Assembly: GCA_002382805.1 (NCBI GenBank)
Contig: DGAD01000008.1
Location: 62,001-126,000, forward strand
Length of the DNA stretch: 64,000 nucleotides
Direction: 5' to 3'
Source of the DNA: Clostridiales bacterium UBA4039
GTDB taxonomy: Bacteria > Bacillota > Clostridia > Lachnospirales > Vallitaleaceae
Part shown: positions 1 to 8,750 of the stretch, in pieces
Layout of the letters: each line of letters begins with the position of its first letter
How positions within the stretch are numbered: position 1 is the first letter of the stretch
Translations under genes and position numbers: made by a program
Notes under the pieces: model-generated
Databases searched by the model: none
Told to the model about the DNA's origin: nothing
What the model saw: only the letters and a program-made list of their open reading frames with translations

Positions 1-255
1 TGTTTTTCTGTTTTTCTCATCACTAACCGTACTGACGTATCCACGAGGCTTGTTTAACATATAGTATGCATTTTCCTCCATCATGAAAATACGTTTTCCA
101 CGTACATGAACCGTGTCTCTTTTTTCGTCAATCTTTACGCCCATTTCTTTGACGACATGTCCATTGACTTTAACTTTGCCTTCTTCAATTAATTTTTCGC
201 TTTGTCGTCTTGACGCCACTCCGGCCATAGCCATAAATTTTTGTAATCGCATCAT
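1..255 (-). CDS. rluB: rRNA pseudouridine synthase RluB family, N-terminal part (cut by window edge)
   Basis: My translation of the minus strand begins MMRLQKFMAMAGVASRRQSE and continues through an S4 RNA-binding domain into YYMLNKPRGYVSTV, the start of the RsuA/RluB pseudouridine synthase domain. Enzymes of this family isomerise a uridine in 23S (RluB) or 16S (RsuA) rRNA. Only about 85 codons lie in the window; the catalytic Asp is beyond the left edge. The start ATG (255-253) overlaps the scpB stop TGA (254-252) as ATGA, so translation is probably coupled; a second ATG follows at 252. The position directly after scpB is typical of Firmicutes. RluB rather than RsuA is inferred from context. 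Confidence 0.85.
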   Translation of the reverse strand, partial: MMRLQKFMAMAGVASRRQSEKLIEEGKVKVNGHVVKEMGVKIDEKRDTVHVRGKRIFMMEENAYYMLNKPRGYVSTVSDEKNRKT

Positions 256-878
256 TCTTCTTCACCTTCTTCGTCATTAAAACGACTTTCTTTTTTCTGT
301 TCATCAAGATGATCATGAAAACTCATCTGTAGCTCTTGTTCTACTTCACCACGTATTTTTTTTAGCTGCTGCTCATCAATATCCGGTAACTCTTCGACAG
401 AAGCCAGTCCAAAACCACGTAAAAAAGCCTCCGTTGTTCCAAATAAAATCGGACGTCCGGGACTGTCCAAACGGCCCTTTTCTTCAATCAATCCATATTC
501 GATGAGTTTATTAACCGCGTGGTCTGTTTTTACGCCGCGTATTTTTTCAATATGCATTTTTGTCAACGGTTGTTTGTACGCAATAATTGACAGTGTCTCA
601 ATCAAAACTTCTGTCAATTCATGTTTGACAACCTTATTCGTTGCTTTTTTTATGTATTCATAATATTCTTTTTTTGTGCACAACTGAAATGCGCCTTCTA
701 ATTCAATCAAGCGAATCCCACGATGCTTATTTTGGTAAGCGTCCATCATTTGATGAAGAATTTTTTTTGTTGTTTCTTCATCCAATTCAATCACCGTAGC
801 AATTTTATCTAAAGAGACGGCTTCACCTAACGTAAATAAAATAGCTTCGATGATTGCTTCATATTCATATATTTCCAT
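252..878 (-). CDS. scpB: Segregation and condensation protein B
   Basis: ScpB is the winged-helix (kleisin-binding) subunit of the SMC-ScpA-ScpB condensin that compacts and segregates the chromosome. The 208-residue length matches the family. Two winged-helix domains are visible, with the conserved IAYKQP stretch at residues 99-104 and the family signature GRPILFGTT at 141-149. The acidic tail (EEGEEE) is common. A good ribosome site (AGAAGGGATAG) precedes the ATG. It lies 11 bp after scpA and overlaps rluB by 4 bp, so scpA-scpB-rluB form one operon. Nothing is missing from the protein. Confidence 0.96.
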   Translation of the reverse strand: MEIYEYEAIIEAILFTLGEAVSLDKIATVIELDEETTKKILHQMMDAYQNKHRGIRLIELEGAFQLCTKKEYYEYIKKATNKVVKHELTEVLIETLSIIAYKQPLTKMHIEKIRGVKTDHAVNKLIEYGLIEEKGRLDSPGRPILFGTTEAFLRGFGLASVEELPDIDEQQLKKIRGEVEQELQMSFHDHLDEQKKESRFNDEEGEEE

Positions 879-889
879 AACTATCCCTT

Positions 890-1630
890 CTAGATAAATT
901 CAATATCAATATCATGAAAAACGTTAACTTGAACTACTTTAATCTTACTAACTTTCATGAGTTCAAGAACAGCCAAAAAAGTGGCAATTACTTCAGATTT
1001 TGTTATTTGTTGAGTAAGTAATTGACGAAAACTTAACTTTGGCATGAGCTTTTTCTTTTGTAGAATTTCTTCCATCTTATCATGTACTGTAAATGTTTCT
1101 CTTTTTATTGTTCCAAACTTGCTTCGAATGGGGTCGATCTTATTTTTATTTCTTTTGATGACCTCATTGAAAATTTTATACATCATTGAAAAATCCAAGC
1201 CTTCTAACAAGGCGTGTGGATCTGCTTTTGGAACAAAGCTACTGACTTCTTGTGGAATCGTCGGCACTTTAAAAAACACCTGTTGTGCTTCTATTTGTTT
1301 ATCCTTAAGATGTTCTGCCATTAATTTGTATTTTTTATACTCAAGAAGCTGCTCCATAAGTTCTTGTCTTGGATCGATCTCTTCATCATTTTCATCTTTT
1401 TTCTTTGGCAACAGCATTTTTGTCTTAATCTGAATAAGCGTAGCAGCCATTTCAATAAACTCGCTCATGGTTTCCATTTTGTTTTGTTCCATTGCTTCAA
1501 TATAGGCAATATATTGATCTGTAATGATTGCAATAGGAATATCTGTAATAGAGACTTTGTTTTTATCGATTAGATGTAGCAATAAATCCAGCGGACCCTC
1601 AAACGTCTCTAAGCGAATTGATAATTTCAT
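890..1630 (-). CDS. scpA: Segregation and condensation protein A (kleisin)
   Basis: ScpA is the kleisin that bridges the two heads of the SMC dimer. The N-terminal signature ETFEGPLDLLLHLIDKNK (about residues 8-25), which contacts the SMC neck, is intact. The middle is charged and helical (KKKDENDEE around 77-85), and a C-terminal winged helix (SFRQLLTQ... VIATFLAVLELMK) contacts the SMC cap. At 246 residues it has normal length. The ribosome site AGGTGTGAGGT lies directly upstream. It follows the M50-like membrane gene by 13 bp and precedes scpB by 11 bp. Confidence 0.96.
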   Translation of the reverse strand: MKLSIRLETFEGPLDLLLHLIDKNKVSITDIPIAIITDQYIAYIEAMEQNKMETMSEFIEMAATLIQIKTKMLLPKKKDENDEEIDPRQELMEQLLEYKKYKLMAEHLKDKQIEAQQVFFKVPTIPQEVSSFVPKADPHALLEGLDFSMMYKIFNEVIKRNKNKIDPIRSKFGTIKRETFTVHDKMEEILQKKKLMPKLSFRQLLTQQITKSEVIATFLAVLELMKVSKIKVVQVNVFHDIDIEFI

Positions 1631-1643
1631 ACCTCACACCTAC

Positions 1644-2246
1644 TTATATTAATAATTTTTGAATAGGAAGAAATAGTGAATGCACAAATGCATTTAATAT
1701 GTTAAATGCAATAAGCAAAATAAAGACTGCATGAATAATACGTTCGTTTTGAATCATCTTAAAATAAAAGTTTGGATTAAGGGAGTATATCATTTTAGCC
1801 ATATCAAGAGGAGGAACCGGCAGTAAATTCACAATAATTAATGCAAAACTATACTGAATTAATCGAAAAACAAACGTTATCGCATAGCTTCCTACCACCG
1901 TTGTCGTTGTCCCATAAAAACGTATAAAAATAGGAATAAGTGCTAAAATCAACAACACATTGGCAGCCATTCCAACTAACATCAAAAACACGAATCCCTT
2001 TTCCTTATCTTTAAACTGAACCGGATTAAATTCTCCTGGTTTTTGCCATCCTACACTTGTAAATACAAAAAGAATTAACCCTATAGGATCAATGTATTTT
2101 AAGGCATTTACTTTTATATCTTTTCTTTTTCGATAAATAGGATGTAACATCGACAAAGAAAAATAATACTTTGACAATTCATGCACAAGCATAACTATAC
2201 TTGCAGCTATAATAGAAATAATAATATCAATCGTTAAATTTAACAT
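1644..2246 (-). CDS. Degenerate site-2 protease (M50) family membrane protein
   Basis: The protein has about five hydrophobic segments and the layout of the small M50B proteases that precede scpA in many Firmicutes: an N-terminal helix carrying the metal motif, then a VNALKYIDPIG...VGWQKPGEFNP stretch equivalent to the family's NPxxHIDPxG...GWAKPVPVNP. The zinc motif HExxH is altered to HELSK (residues 22-26), losing the second His. The C-terminal NxxPxPPLDG motif reads NLLPVPPLDM (140-149), keeping the Asp. It may therefore be a pseudoprotease. I chose the start at 2246, which has an AGAGGTGACAGC ribosome site, over an upstream one at 2291. Fold assignment is firm; activity is doubtful. Confidence 0.8.
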   Translation of the reverse strand: MLNLTIDIIISIIAASIVMLVHELSKYYFSLSMLHPIYRKRKDIKVNALKYIDPIGLILFVFTSVGWQKPGEFNPVQFKDKEKGFVFLMLVGMAANVLLILALIPIFIRFYGTTTTVVGSYAITFVFRLIQYSFALIIVNLLPVPPLDMAKMIYSLNPNFYFKMIQNERIIHAVFILLIAFNILNAFVHSLFLPIQKLLI

Positions 2247-2347
2247 GCTGTCACCTCTTATTCTTATTGAATACGGCAAGTGAATTAACACCTGCCGTTC
2301 TATATTATAACACAGAATTCCTTGTTATACATATGAAATTATAAAAC

Positions 2348-3652
2348 TTATGAGATCACTTTTTTTATTATTGGTTGAGGATGAATCACTGTATCTGAGA
2401 TAACATAGGCACTTTCAATGATTTTTCTTGCGTTTTCCATCTTCGTTTTATCATTTCCATGAAGCACTGCTAAAGTATCACCTTTTTCAACATAATCGCC
2501 TATTTTCTTTTCAACAAGAATACCGACGCTTAAATCGATGACACTTTCTTTTGTTTCGCGTCCACCACCAAGTACAAGTGCTGAATAACCGATTTGCTCC
2601 GCTTCAATAGATGCAATGTATCCTGAACTACTCGCTGTAATCGGTTCTACAAATTTAGCTTTTTCAAATTTTTCTGTATCTTGGACATAACTTGAGTCGC
2701 CGCCTTGAGCCGCAATAAACTCTTTGAACTTCTCAAGCGCCTTCCCATTGTCAAGCACCTCTTGCAACATGTGACGCGCTTCATCAATGGATGCCGCTTT
2801 TTTTGCGTGATATACCATATGACTTCCAAGTTCAAGCGATACCTCAAGTAAATCTTTTGGTCCATTACCTTTTAGCGTATTAATCGCTTCAATCACTTCC
2901 AGATTATTGCCCACAGCAAAACCTAAAGGTTGATTCATGTCAGAAATAATTGCCGTTGTATCTCGATCCAACTGTTTTCCAATGGTTACCATGCTTTGCG
3001 CAAGTTCAATAGCATCTTTTTCATTTTTCATAAATGCTCCACTGCCAACTTTAACATCTAAAACTATGGCGTCCGCACCAGAAGCTATTTTTTTACTCAT
3101 AATTGAACTCGCTATAAGTGAGCGTTGATTAACGGTGGCTGTTACATCACGAAGTGCATAGAGCTTTTTATCGGCCGGCGCAAGATTTGCCGTTTGCCCT
3201 GCAATGGCAATTTTTATTGAGTTCACATTTTTAATAAATTGTTCGATCGGAATGGAGGTCTTAAATCCAGGAATCGATTCAAGCTTATCAATTGTGCCTC
3301 CTGTATGCCCAAGGCCTCGACCACTCATTTTAGCCACTGGAACGCCTAGGCTTGCCACCATTGGCGCTACCACTAATGTTGTCTTATCTCCCACACCACC
3401 GGTTGAATGCTTATCAACAATGATGCCGTCAATAGCAGACAGTGACAGCATCTCGCCACTTTCTGCCATACTAAGAGTAAGCCAAGAAGTTTCTTCATCA
3501 TTCATTCCATTAAAAAATATAGCCATCATAAATGCCGAAACTTGATAATCGGGTATTGCATCTTTACTATATTCTTGAATAAACCACTGTATTTCTTCTT
3601 TGGTTAATGCTTTGTTTTGCTTTTTTTTCTCAATCAAATCATACATTCGCAT
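2348..3652 (-). CDS. pdp: Pyrimidine-nucleoside phosphorylase
   Basis: The enzyme splits thymidine, deoxyuridine or uridine with phosphate into base and (deoxy)ribose-1-phosphate. The phosphate-binding stretch KHSTGGVGDKTT is at residues 81-92 and the thymidine/pyrimidine phosphorylase signature SGRGLGHTGGT at about 110-120. The 434-residue length fits the Bacillus Pdp type. The start at 3652 has a GAGGTG ribosome site and gives the expected N-terminus MRMYDLIEKKK; a longer frame to 3766 runs into deoB and is not credible. It lies 10 bp after deoB, whose product takes the sugar phosphate onward, so the two form a salvage operon. DeoA-type specificity cannot be excluded. Confidence 0.95.
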   Translation of the reverse strand: MRMYDLIEKKKQNKALTKEEIQWFIQEYSKDAIPDYQVSAFMMAIFFNGMNDEETSWLTLSMAESGEMLSLSAIDGIIVDKHSTGGVGDKTTLVVAPMVASLGVPVAKMSGRGLGHTGGTIDKLESIPGFKTSIPIEQFIKNVNSIKIAIAGQTANLAPADKKLYALRDVTATVNQRSLIASSIMSKKIASGADAIVLDVKVGSGAFMKNEKDAIELAQSMVTIGKQLDRDTTAIISDMNQPLGFAVGNNLEVIEAINTLKGNGPKDLLEVSLELGSHMVYHAKKAASIDEARHMLQEVLDNGKALEKFKEFIAAQGGDSSYVQDTEKFEKAKFVEPITASSSGYIASIEAEQIGYSALVLGGGRETKESVIDLSVGILVEKKIGDYVEKGDTLAVLHGNDKTKMENARKIIESAYVISDTVIHPQPIIKKVIS

Positions 3653-3662
3653 TATAATCACC

Positions 3663-4829
3663 TCACATAAGCTCTTTTTTAAAACTAATCCCTTCAGTAA
3701 TCGGATCAACGCCAAGTAAATCAGCAATAGACTGTCCGATATCTGCAAAGGTCTCACGTGTACCAAGATCTATGCCGGCTTTAATTTGTTTTCCATAAAC
3801 CAAAAGCGGAATATATTCTCGCGAGTGATCTGTTGAAGGCGTTGTCGGATCACAACCATGATCTGCATTAATCACTAAGATATCCTCATCATGCATTGAG
3901 TGTATAATTTCTGGTAGTCGATTATCAAATTCAACCAATCCATTCGCATAGCCGATCACATCATTACGATGTCCCCAATGGGAATCAAATTGTACGAGGT
4001 TTGTATAAATCAAGCCTTCCTCGACACTCTTCATATAATGTAGTGTCTGGTCCACTCCATCCATATTGTCTTTCGTATGTATTGCTTCTGTGACCCCTTT
4101 GCCATTGAAAATATCTTCAATTTTTCCTACAGCGACCATGGATAGTCCGGCTTTTTTTACTTGATCTAGAACCGTAACACCTGGAGGTGATAAGGAAAAA
4201 TCACGTCGATTAGCCGTACGTTCAAATGCTCCTGGCTTTCCAATAAAAGGTCGTGCAATAACACGAGCAACACCATGTTCTCCTGCCAAAAGTTCACGCG
4301 CAATTTGACAATATCTATAGAGTTCATCAATTGGAACCACCTCTTCGTGTGCCGCAATTTGGAATACGCTATCTGCAGAAGTATATACAATTAAAGCCCC
4401 TGTTTTCATGTGTTCTTCACCAAGTTCATCTAATATATCGGTTCCAGATGCCGGCTTGTTGGCCAACCACTTGCGTCCCGTTTTTTCTGAAAATGGAATC
4501 ATGATTTCATCTGGGAAACCATTAGGATATGTAGGCAATGGATTTGGCGAATGTACACCTGCCATCTCCCAATGTCCAACTGTTGTATCTTTTCCATTTG
4601 ATTTTTCATTGCATCGTCCAAAACTTCCTATTGGATTTTGAACCTTGTGCAGGCAGTTAACGCCTTCAATATGACCTATTCCCAATTTTTCCAAGTTAGG
4701 CAATGTAATACTGGTGGCATTAACGGTATTGCATAATGTATGGCTACCTACATCGCCAAATTTATCTGCGTCTGGAAGTTCGCCGATTCCAACACTATCT
4801 AGAATAATCCAAATAACTCTTTTTCCCAT
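3663..4829 (-). CDS. deoB: Phosphopentomutase
   Basis: DeoB interconverts (deoxy)ribose-1-phosphate and -5-phosphate, feeding nucleoside sugars to central metabolism. It belongs to the alkaline phosphatase superfamily. The N-terminal metal-site sequence DSVGIGELPDADKFGDVGS (residues 11-29) and the C-terminal NADHGCDPTTPSTDHSRE segment with its metal ligands are present, as is the TVGHWEMAG stretch holding the phosphothreonine residue. The 388-residue length is normal. AGGAGGATAAAAG precedes the ATG. It is the first gene of the deoB-pdp operon, behind a promoter that contains a palindrome. Confidence 0.96.
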   Translation of the reverse strand: MGKRVIWIILDSVGIGELPDADKFGDVGSHTLCNTVNATSITLPNLEKLGIGHIEGVNCLHKVQNPIGSFGRCNEKSNGKDTTVGHWEMAGVHSPNPLPTYPNGFPDEIMIPFSEKTGRKWLANKPASGTDILDELGEEHMKTGALIVYTSADSVFQIAAHEEVVPIDELYRYCQIARELLAGEHGVARVIARPFIGKPGAFERTANRRDFSLSPPGVTVLDQVKKAGLSMVAVGKIEDIFNGKGVTEAIHTKDNMDGVDQTLHYMKSVEEGLIYTNLVQFDSHWGHRNDVIGYANGLVEFDNRLPEIIHSMHDEDILVINADHGCDPTTPSTDHSREYIPLLVYGKQIKAGIDLGTRETFADIGQSIADLLGVDPITEGISFKKELM

Positions 4830-4877
4830 CTTTTATCCTCCTATGACCGTCAAATTTATTTCTATACTTACCTTCTT

Positions 4878-4905
4878 ATTATATCATGTAATTACATAAT
4901 TACAA
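4878..4905 (-). promoter_or_regulatory. deoB-pdp promoter with embedded palindrome
   Basis: On the minus strand TTGTAA (4905-4900) and TATAAT (4883-4878) are separated by 16 bp, about 50 bp upstream of deoB. Between and overlapping them lies the perfect inverted repeat TGTAATTA-TG-TAATTACA (4887-4904), which covers the -35 box. This is the expected position for a repressor of nucleoside catabolism, but I do not recognise the regulator. Confidence 0.65.
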
Positions 4906-4916
4906 ATCGATTTATT

Positions 4917-4945
4917 AAAAAAAAGCAATCGATATATCGATTGCT
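4917..4945 (-). terminator. Rho-independent terminator of the purB-proC-nudix-xerD operon
   Basis: A perfect 22-nt palindrome (4924-4945, arm AGCAATCGATA) is followed on the minus strand by a run of eight T. The xerD stop codon TAG (4946-4944) overlaps the first two bases of the stem, so the terminator begins inside the stop codon. Confidence 0.85.
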
Positions 4946-5828
4946 ATGCTCTTGGATGCGCTTTTAAATATTCTTCTTTTATTTTATGATTTTTTTGATT
5001 CAAATATAGCTGTGTCGAAGCAATATCCGAATGTCCCATCATTTCCTTCACCGCATTTAAATCCGCACCATTTTGAACCATATGGCTAGCAAATGAGTGG
5101 CGTAACATATGTGGTGTAATGGTTTTTTCGATATTCGCTCGGCGGGCATAAGCCTTAACTATTTTCCAAAAACCCTGACGTGTTAATTTTTTCCCTTGAT
5201 AGTTTAAAAACACTTCATTCACTTGCTCTTCTTGGCGAAGAAACTGATGCCTTGAATCTTTTAGATATTTTTTTATAGAATGGCTGCAGGTTTTACCTAT
5301 CGGAATAATCCGCGCTTTTTTTTGAGTTTGACACCGAATATATCCCAACGGGATGTTAATATCTGACATGGTCAAATTAATCAATTCACTCACACGAATG
5401 CCTGTTGCATAAAGTACTTCAAGCATGGCCTTATCACGTAAACCTTTTGGCGAATCATCCGGTTGGTTTAAAAAAAGTTCAACCTCTTCAAGTGTCATCA
5501 CACTGGGTAATTGCATCTGCTTTTTAGGTGTTGTGATTCTCTTGCACGGATTATACTCAAGCACACGTTCCTGTTCTAAATAACGAAAAAAACCTCTAAA
5601 TGCCGCCAAATGACGCGAAAGTGTTGAATTGGCTTTTCCTTCATGTCGTAAGTGCATCATATAGTCATTTAAATGTGTATATTGAATTTCTGCAAGGTCA
5701 CCAACATCGGATTCGATAAGATATGTAATCAAACGATTCAAATCTCTTTCATACGATTGTCGTGTATTAGCAGAAATATTTTTTTCCATTTCCAATTCAT
5801 CTAAATAGTATATAATATACTTACGCAT
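4944..5828 (-). CDS. xerD: Site-specific tyrosine recombinase XerD
   Basis: XerD works with XerC at dif to resolve chromosome dimers. The N-terminal SAM-like domain (about residues 1-95) and the catalytic domain are complete. The catalytic residues are R145 (ATGIRVSEL), a Lys near 170, H240 and R243 (HMLRHSFASHM), H266 (GHSDIASTQ) and the nucleophile Y275. The 294-residue length is standard. AAGGAGAACAACC precedes the ATG. It follows the Nudix gene by 11 bp and the next genes on that strand are deoB-pdp, a classic Firmicutes neighbourhood. XerD rather than XerC is inferred from this context. Confidence 0.93.
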   Translation of the reverse strand: MRKYIIYYLDELEMEKNISANTRQSYERDLNRLITYLIESDVGDLAEIQYTHLNDYMMHLRHEGKANSTLSRHLAAFRGFFRYLEQERVLEYNPCKRITTPKKQMQLPSVMTLEEVELFLNQPDDSPKGLRDKAMLEVLYATGIRVSELINLTMSDINIPLGYIRCQTQKKARIIPIGKTCSHSIKKYLKDSRHQFLRQEEQVNEVFLNYQGKKLTRQGFWKIVKAYARRANIEKTITPHMLRHSFASHMVQNGADLNAVKEMMGHSDIASTQLYLNQKNHKIKEEYLKAHPRA

Positions 5829-5839
5829 GGTTGTTCTCC

Positions 5840-6385
5840 TTAATCATTCCCTCGCTGCAGTTGATGTTTATATGCCAATAACGCGGAAATGGTTTTATTA
5901 TCTAAGATTTCTCCATCAAATATCATTTGTATGAGTTGATCTAACGGATAGCTTTTAATCTCAACAAACTCATCGTCGTCTAAATTTTGCTCAGTTTTTA
6001 CTAATCCTTTAGCAACATAAATATGAATAACTTCATCGCAAATTCCAATTGAAGAATAAAATTTAAATAAAAAGTCCATATGCTCACACTGATAACCCGT
6101 TTCTTCTTCGAGTTCACGTAAAGCACATGCACGCGGATCTTCATGTTTGGCATCTAATACTCCCGCAGGTATTTCAAGAGTAATTGAATCCGAGGCTAAT
6201 CGATATTGTTTAACCATTAGAATATCACCATTTGCATCAACAGGTATTACTGCTGCTGCTCCAATATGTTTGATCAATTCCCAAGTAACTTCGTCTCCAT
6301 CCGGAGTCAATAATTGTTCGGTCACAAGGTGTACACGATTTCCTATATATATATCTTGATGCTTTAAACGCTTAAATTTTTCCAT
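5840..6385 (-). CDS. nudF: Nudix hydrolase, ADP-ribose pyrophosphatase type
   Basis: This 181-residue protein resembles NudF, which hydrolyses ADP-ribose to AMP and ribose-5-phosphate. The second half of the Nudix box, RELEEETGY, is intact, with the glutamates that bind the metal. The preceding spacing is G-x6-E-x7-RE rather than the usual G-x5-E, one residue longer. The IPAGVLDA strand and YSSIGICDEVIHIYVA stretch are typical of ADP-ribose pyrophosphatases. The ribosome site is GAAAGGG. It sits between proC and xerD in a tight operon. Its substrate cannot be fixed from sequence alone. Confidence 0.88.
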   Translation of the reverse strand: MEKFKRLKHQDIYIGNRVHLVTEQLLTPDGDEVTWELIKHIGAAAVIPVDANGDILMVKQYRLASDSITLEIPAGVLDAKHEDPRACALRELEEETGYQCEHMDFLFKFYSSIGICDEVIHIYVAKGLVKTEQNLDDDEFVEIKSYPLDQLIQMIFDGEILDNKTISALLAYKHQLQRGND

Positions 6386-6406
6386 AGTACCCTTTCTTAC
6401 ATAACA

Positions 6407-7204
6407 CTAATTTTCTTTTTTCTTAAAACTTAATACTTTTTCATGACACCGCATCATGGCTTCAATAATTGAAGAGCGAAATCCTGTCTTTTCAAGGCTC
6501 TGTACAGCTGCTATGGTTGTACCTCCAGGAGAACATACACGATCTTTTAGCACTCCTGGATGCTCGCCAGTTTCTAAAACCATTTTTGCGGCACCTACAA
6601 CACTTTGAGCTGCCATATCATACGCTAACTGTCTTGGCATTCCTTGAATAACGGCTGCGTCTGCCATAGCTTCAATAAACATATACACATAAGCCGGCGA
6701 ACTACCTGACACGGGAACGACAGCATCCATTAATTGCTCAGGAACTTCTTTTGCCATTCCAAATGAGGAGAACAGCTCCATGATAAGATCTTTTTCCTCT
6801 TGGGAAAATCCATTATCGCCAAAGGCTATTCCACTCACACCTTCACCAATAAGCGCCGGTGTATTTGGCATTGCACGAACAAGTTTAGGTGTTCCATTTA
6901 TAAAGGCATTTACAAATTCAATGGTCATACCAGGGGCAATGGATACAACAATCCTATCGGATGGTATGGTGACCTCCATTAAGACCTCTGTATAGTATTG
7001 AGGCTTAATGGCAAGCACAATCACATCGGATTGATCAATAAGATCTTGATTGGACTCTAAGTAGTCAAGATTTGTCTGCTCTTTTACATACGCACATCGT
7101 TCAAGGGATAGATCTGTATACACAATATTATCTTGAAAAACGGTCTGTGCCCCTTTAATCATGGCATATCCCATATTTCCAGCACCGATAAATCCAATCT
7201 TCAT
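6407..7204 (-). CDS. proC: Pyrroline-5-carboxylate reductase
   Basis: ProC carries out the last step of proline synthesis, reducing pyrroline-5-carboxylate with NAD(P)H. The Rossmann motif GFIGAGNMGYAMIKG is at residues 4-18. The C-terminal signature (SPGGTTIAAVQSLEKTGFR) that forms the substrate site and dimer is complete. At 265 residues the length is normal. AAGGAGGCAATT precedes the ATG. It lies 17 bp after purB and 21 bp before the Nudix gene. proA and proB are not in the window. Confidence 0.95.
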   Translation of the reverse strand: MKIGFIGAGNMGYAMIKGAQTVFQDNIVYTDLSLERCAYVKEQTNLDYLESNQDLIDQSDVIVLAIKPQYYTEVLMEVTIPSDRIVVSIAPGMTIEFVNAFINGTPKLVRAMPNTPALIGEGVSGIAFGDNGFSQEEKDLIMELFSSFGMAKEVPEQLMDAVVPVSGSSPAYVYMFIEAMADAAVIQGMPRQLAYDMAAQSVVGAAKMVLETGEHPGVLKDRVCSPGGTTIAAVQSLEKTGFRSSIIEAMMRCHEKVLSFKKKEN

Positions 7205-7221
7205 AATTGCCTCCTTAATAT

Positions 7222-8652
7222 TTATACATGTAATTCTACTTTTTGTCCTAAGATTTCTTTATTCTCATCAAGTATCGGTTGAATATGCGACTGAATAAAC
7301 TCTTGGACTTGTTCTGGTGCTCTTCCTACAAAACTTTCTGGTTTTAGCATATCTCTAATCTCATGTTCACTCATATCAAATGCTGAATCTTTAAGAATAC
7401 GTTCTATAAGATCATTGCTTTTTCCTTCTATCTTTACGACTTTTCCGGCTTCCATTGAATGTACTCGGATGAGTTCATGAAGCTCCTGGCGATCGCCTCC
7501 ACGTTTAACGCCTTCCATAAGGATGGTTTCTGTTGCCATAAAAGGTAACTCTTCCATAATGCGTTTACGTATAACTTTTTCATAAACGACAAGTCCATCA
7601 ACAACATTTCCATAAATATCAAGGAGTGCGTCTGTTGCTAAGAAGGCTTCTGAGACGGATAAGCGTTTATTGGCGCTATCATCCAAAGTACGTTCAAACC
7701 ATTGTGTACTTGCTGTAATTGCCGGATTAAGCGCATTGACAATGACGTGTCGTGCTAGAGATGAGATACGCTCACTACGCATTGGATTGCGCTTATATGC
7801 CATCGCACTTGACCCTATTTGACTTTTGGCAAAGGGCTCTTCGATTTCTTTAAGATTCTGAAGCAAGCGTAAATCATTGCTAAACTTATAGGCTGATTGG
7901 GCAACCGCACTTAGAACGTTTAACATTTGACTATCTAATTTTCTAGGATATGTTTGTCCGGTGACAGGAAACGTCTTACTATATCCCATCTTATCGGCCA
8001 CACGTGTTTCTAGTTGCTTTACTTTGTCATGGTCTCCATTAAAAAGACTTAAAAAGCTTGCTTGGGTACCAGTTGTCCCTTTGACTCCTCGCAATGCTTT
8101 TTTGTTCAATTGATGAACGATGTCTTCATAATCCATATATAAGTCTTCTAGCCAAAGGCAAGCTCTTTTACCTACAGTTGTTAATTGCGCCGGCTGAAAA
8201 TGGGTAAAACCTAAAGTTGGCATATCCTTATATTCCATAGCAAACCCGGCTAATTTATCCATAATATTAATGACTTTTGTTCGAATCAATTCGAGTGCTT
8301 CTGTCATAATAATTATATCCGTATTATCGCCTACATAACAGCTTGTAGCGCCTAAATGAATAATCGGTTTTGCAAGCTTCGCCTGCTCCCCATATGCAAA
8401 TACATGGCTCATAACATCATGGCGCACTTCTTTTTCGCGCGCTATTGCAACTTCATAGTTTATATCATCTGCATATTTTTTTAATTCAGCAATCTGTTCA
8501 TCTGAAATATCAATGCCTAACTCTTTTTCTCCTTCAGCCAAAGCAATCCATAATTTTCTCCATGTTTTGAATTTTTTATCTGGCGAAAACAGGTACAGCA
8601 TTTCTTTACTTGAATATCTTGAAACTAAAGGGTTATCAAACGTTTGGTACAT
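7222..8652 (-). CDS. purB: Adenylosuccinate lyase
   Basis: PurB acts twice in purine synthesis, removing fumarate from SAICAR and from adenylosuccinate. The fumarase/ASL superfamily signature is at residues 281-290 (SSAMAYKRNP), and a TSCYVGDNTD segment near 103-112 and TGTQASF near 194-200 are also conserved. At 476 residues it is the longer ADSL type seen in many Clostridia rather than the ~430-residue Bacillus form. TTGGAGGATATG precedes the start. It is the first gene of purB-proC-nudix-xerD, so a purine gene leads a mixed operon. Confidence 0.95.
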   Translation of the reverse strand: MYQTFDNPLVSRYSSKEMLYLFSPDKKFKTWRKLWIALAEGEKELGIDISDEQIAELKKYADDINYEVAIAREKEVRHDVMSHVFAYGEQAKLAKPIIHLGATSCYVGDNTDIIIMTEALELIRTKVINIMDKLAGFAMEYKDMPTLGFTHFQPAQLTTVGKRACLWLEDLYMDYEDIVHQLNKKALRGVKGTTGTQASFLSLFNGDHDKVKQLETRVADKMGYSKTFPVTGQTYPRKLDSQMLNVLSAVAQSAYKFSNDLRLLQNLKEIEEPFAKSQIGSSAMAYKRNPMRSERISSLARHVIVNALNPAITASTQWFERTLDDSANKRLSVSEAFLATDALLDIYGNVVDGLVVYEKVIRKRIMEELPFMATETILMEGVKRGGDRQELHELIRVHSMEAGKVVKIEGKSNDLIERILKDSAFDMSEHEIRDMLKPESFVGRAPEQVQEFIQSHIQPILDENKEILGQKVELHV

Positions 8653-8711
8653 ATCATATCCTCCAATTAACTCTGTTCACTTTTATAGTACACACGTGTT
8701 AAAATCGTAAT

Positions 8712-8742
8712 TATTATAACATAGAATGCTGATTAATTCTAT
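8712..8742 (-). promoter_or_regulatory. purB promoter overlapped by inverted repeat
   Basis: On the minus strand a TATAAT (8717-8712) lies 17 bp from a weak -35 TAGAAT (8740-8735). The inverted repeat CATAGAAT-N8-ATTCTATG (8719-8742) covers the -35 box and most of the spacer, where a repressor would block RNA polymerase. No regulator is identified. Confidence 0.5.
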
Positions 8743-8750
8743 GTAGAAAC

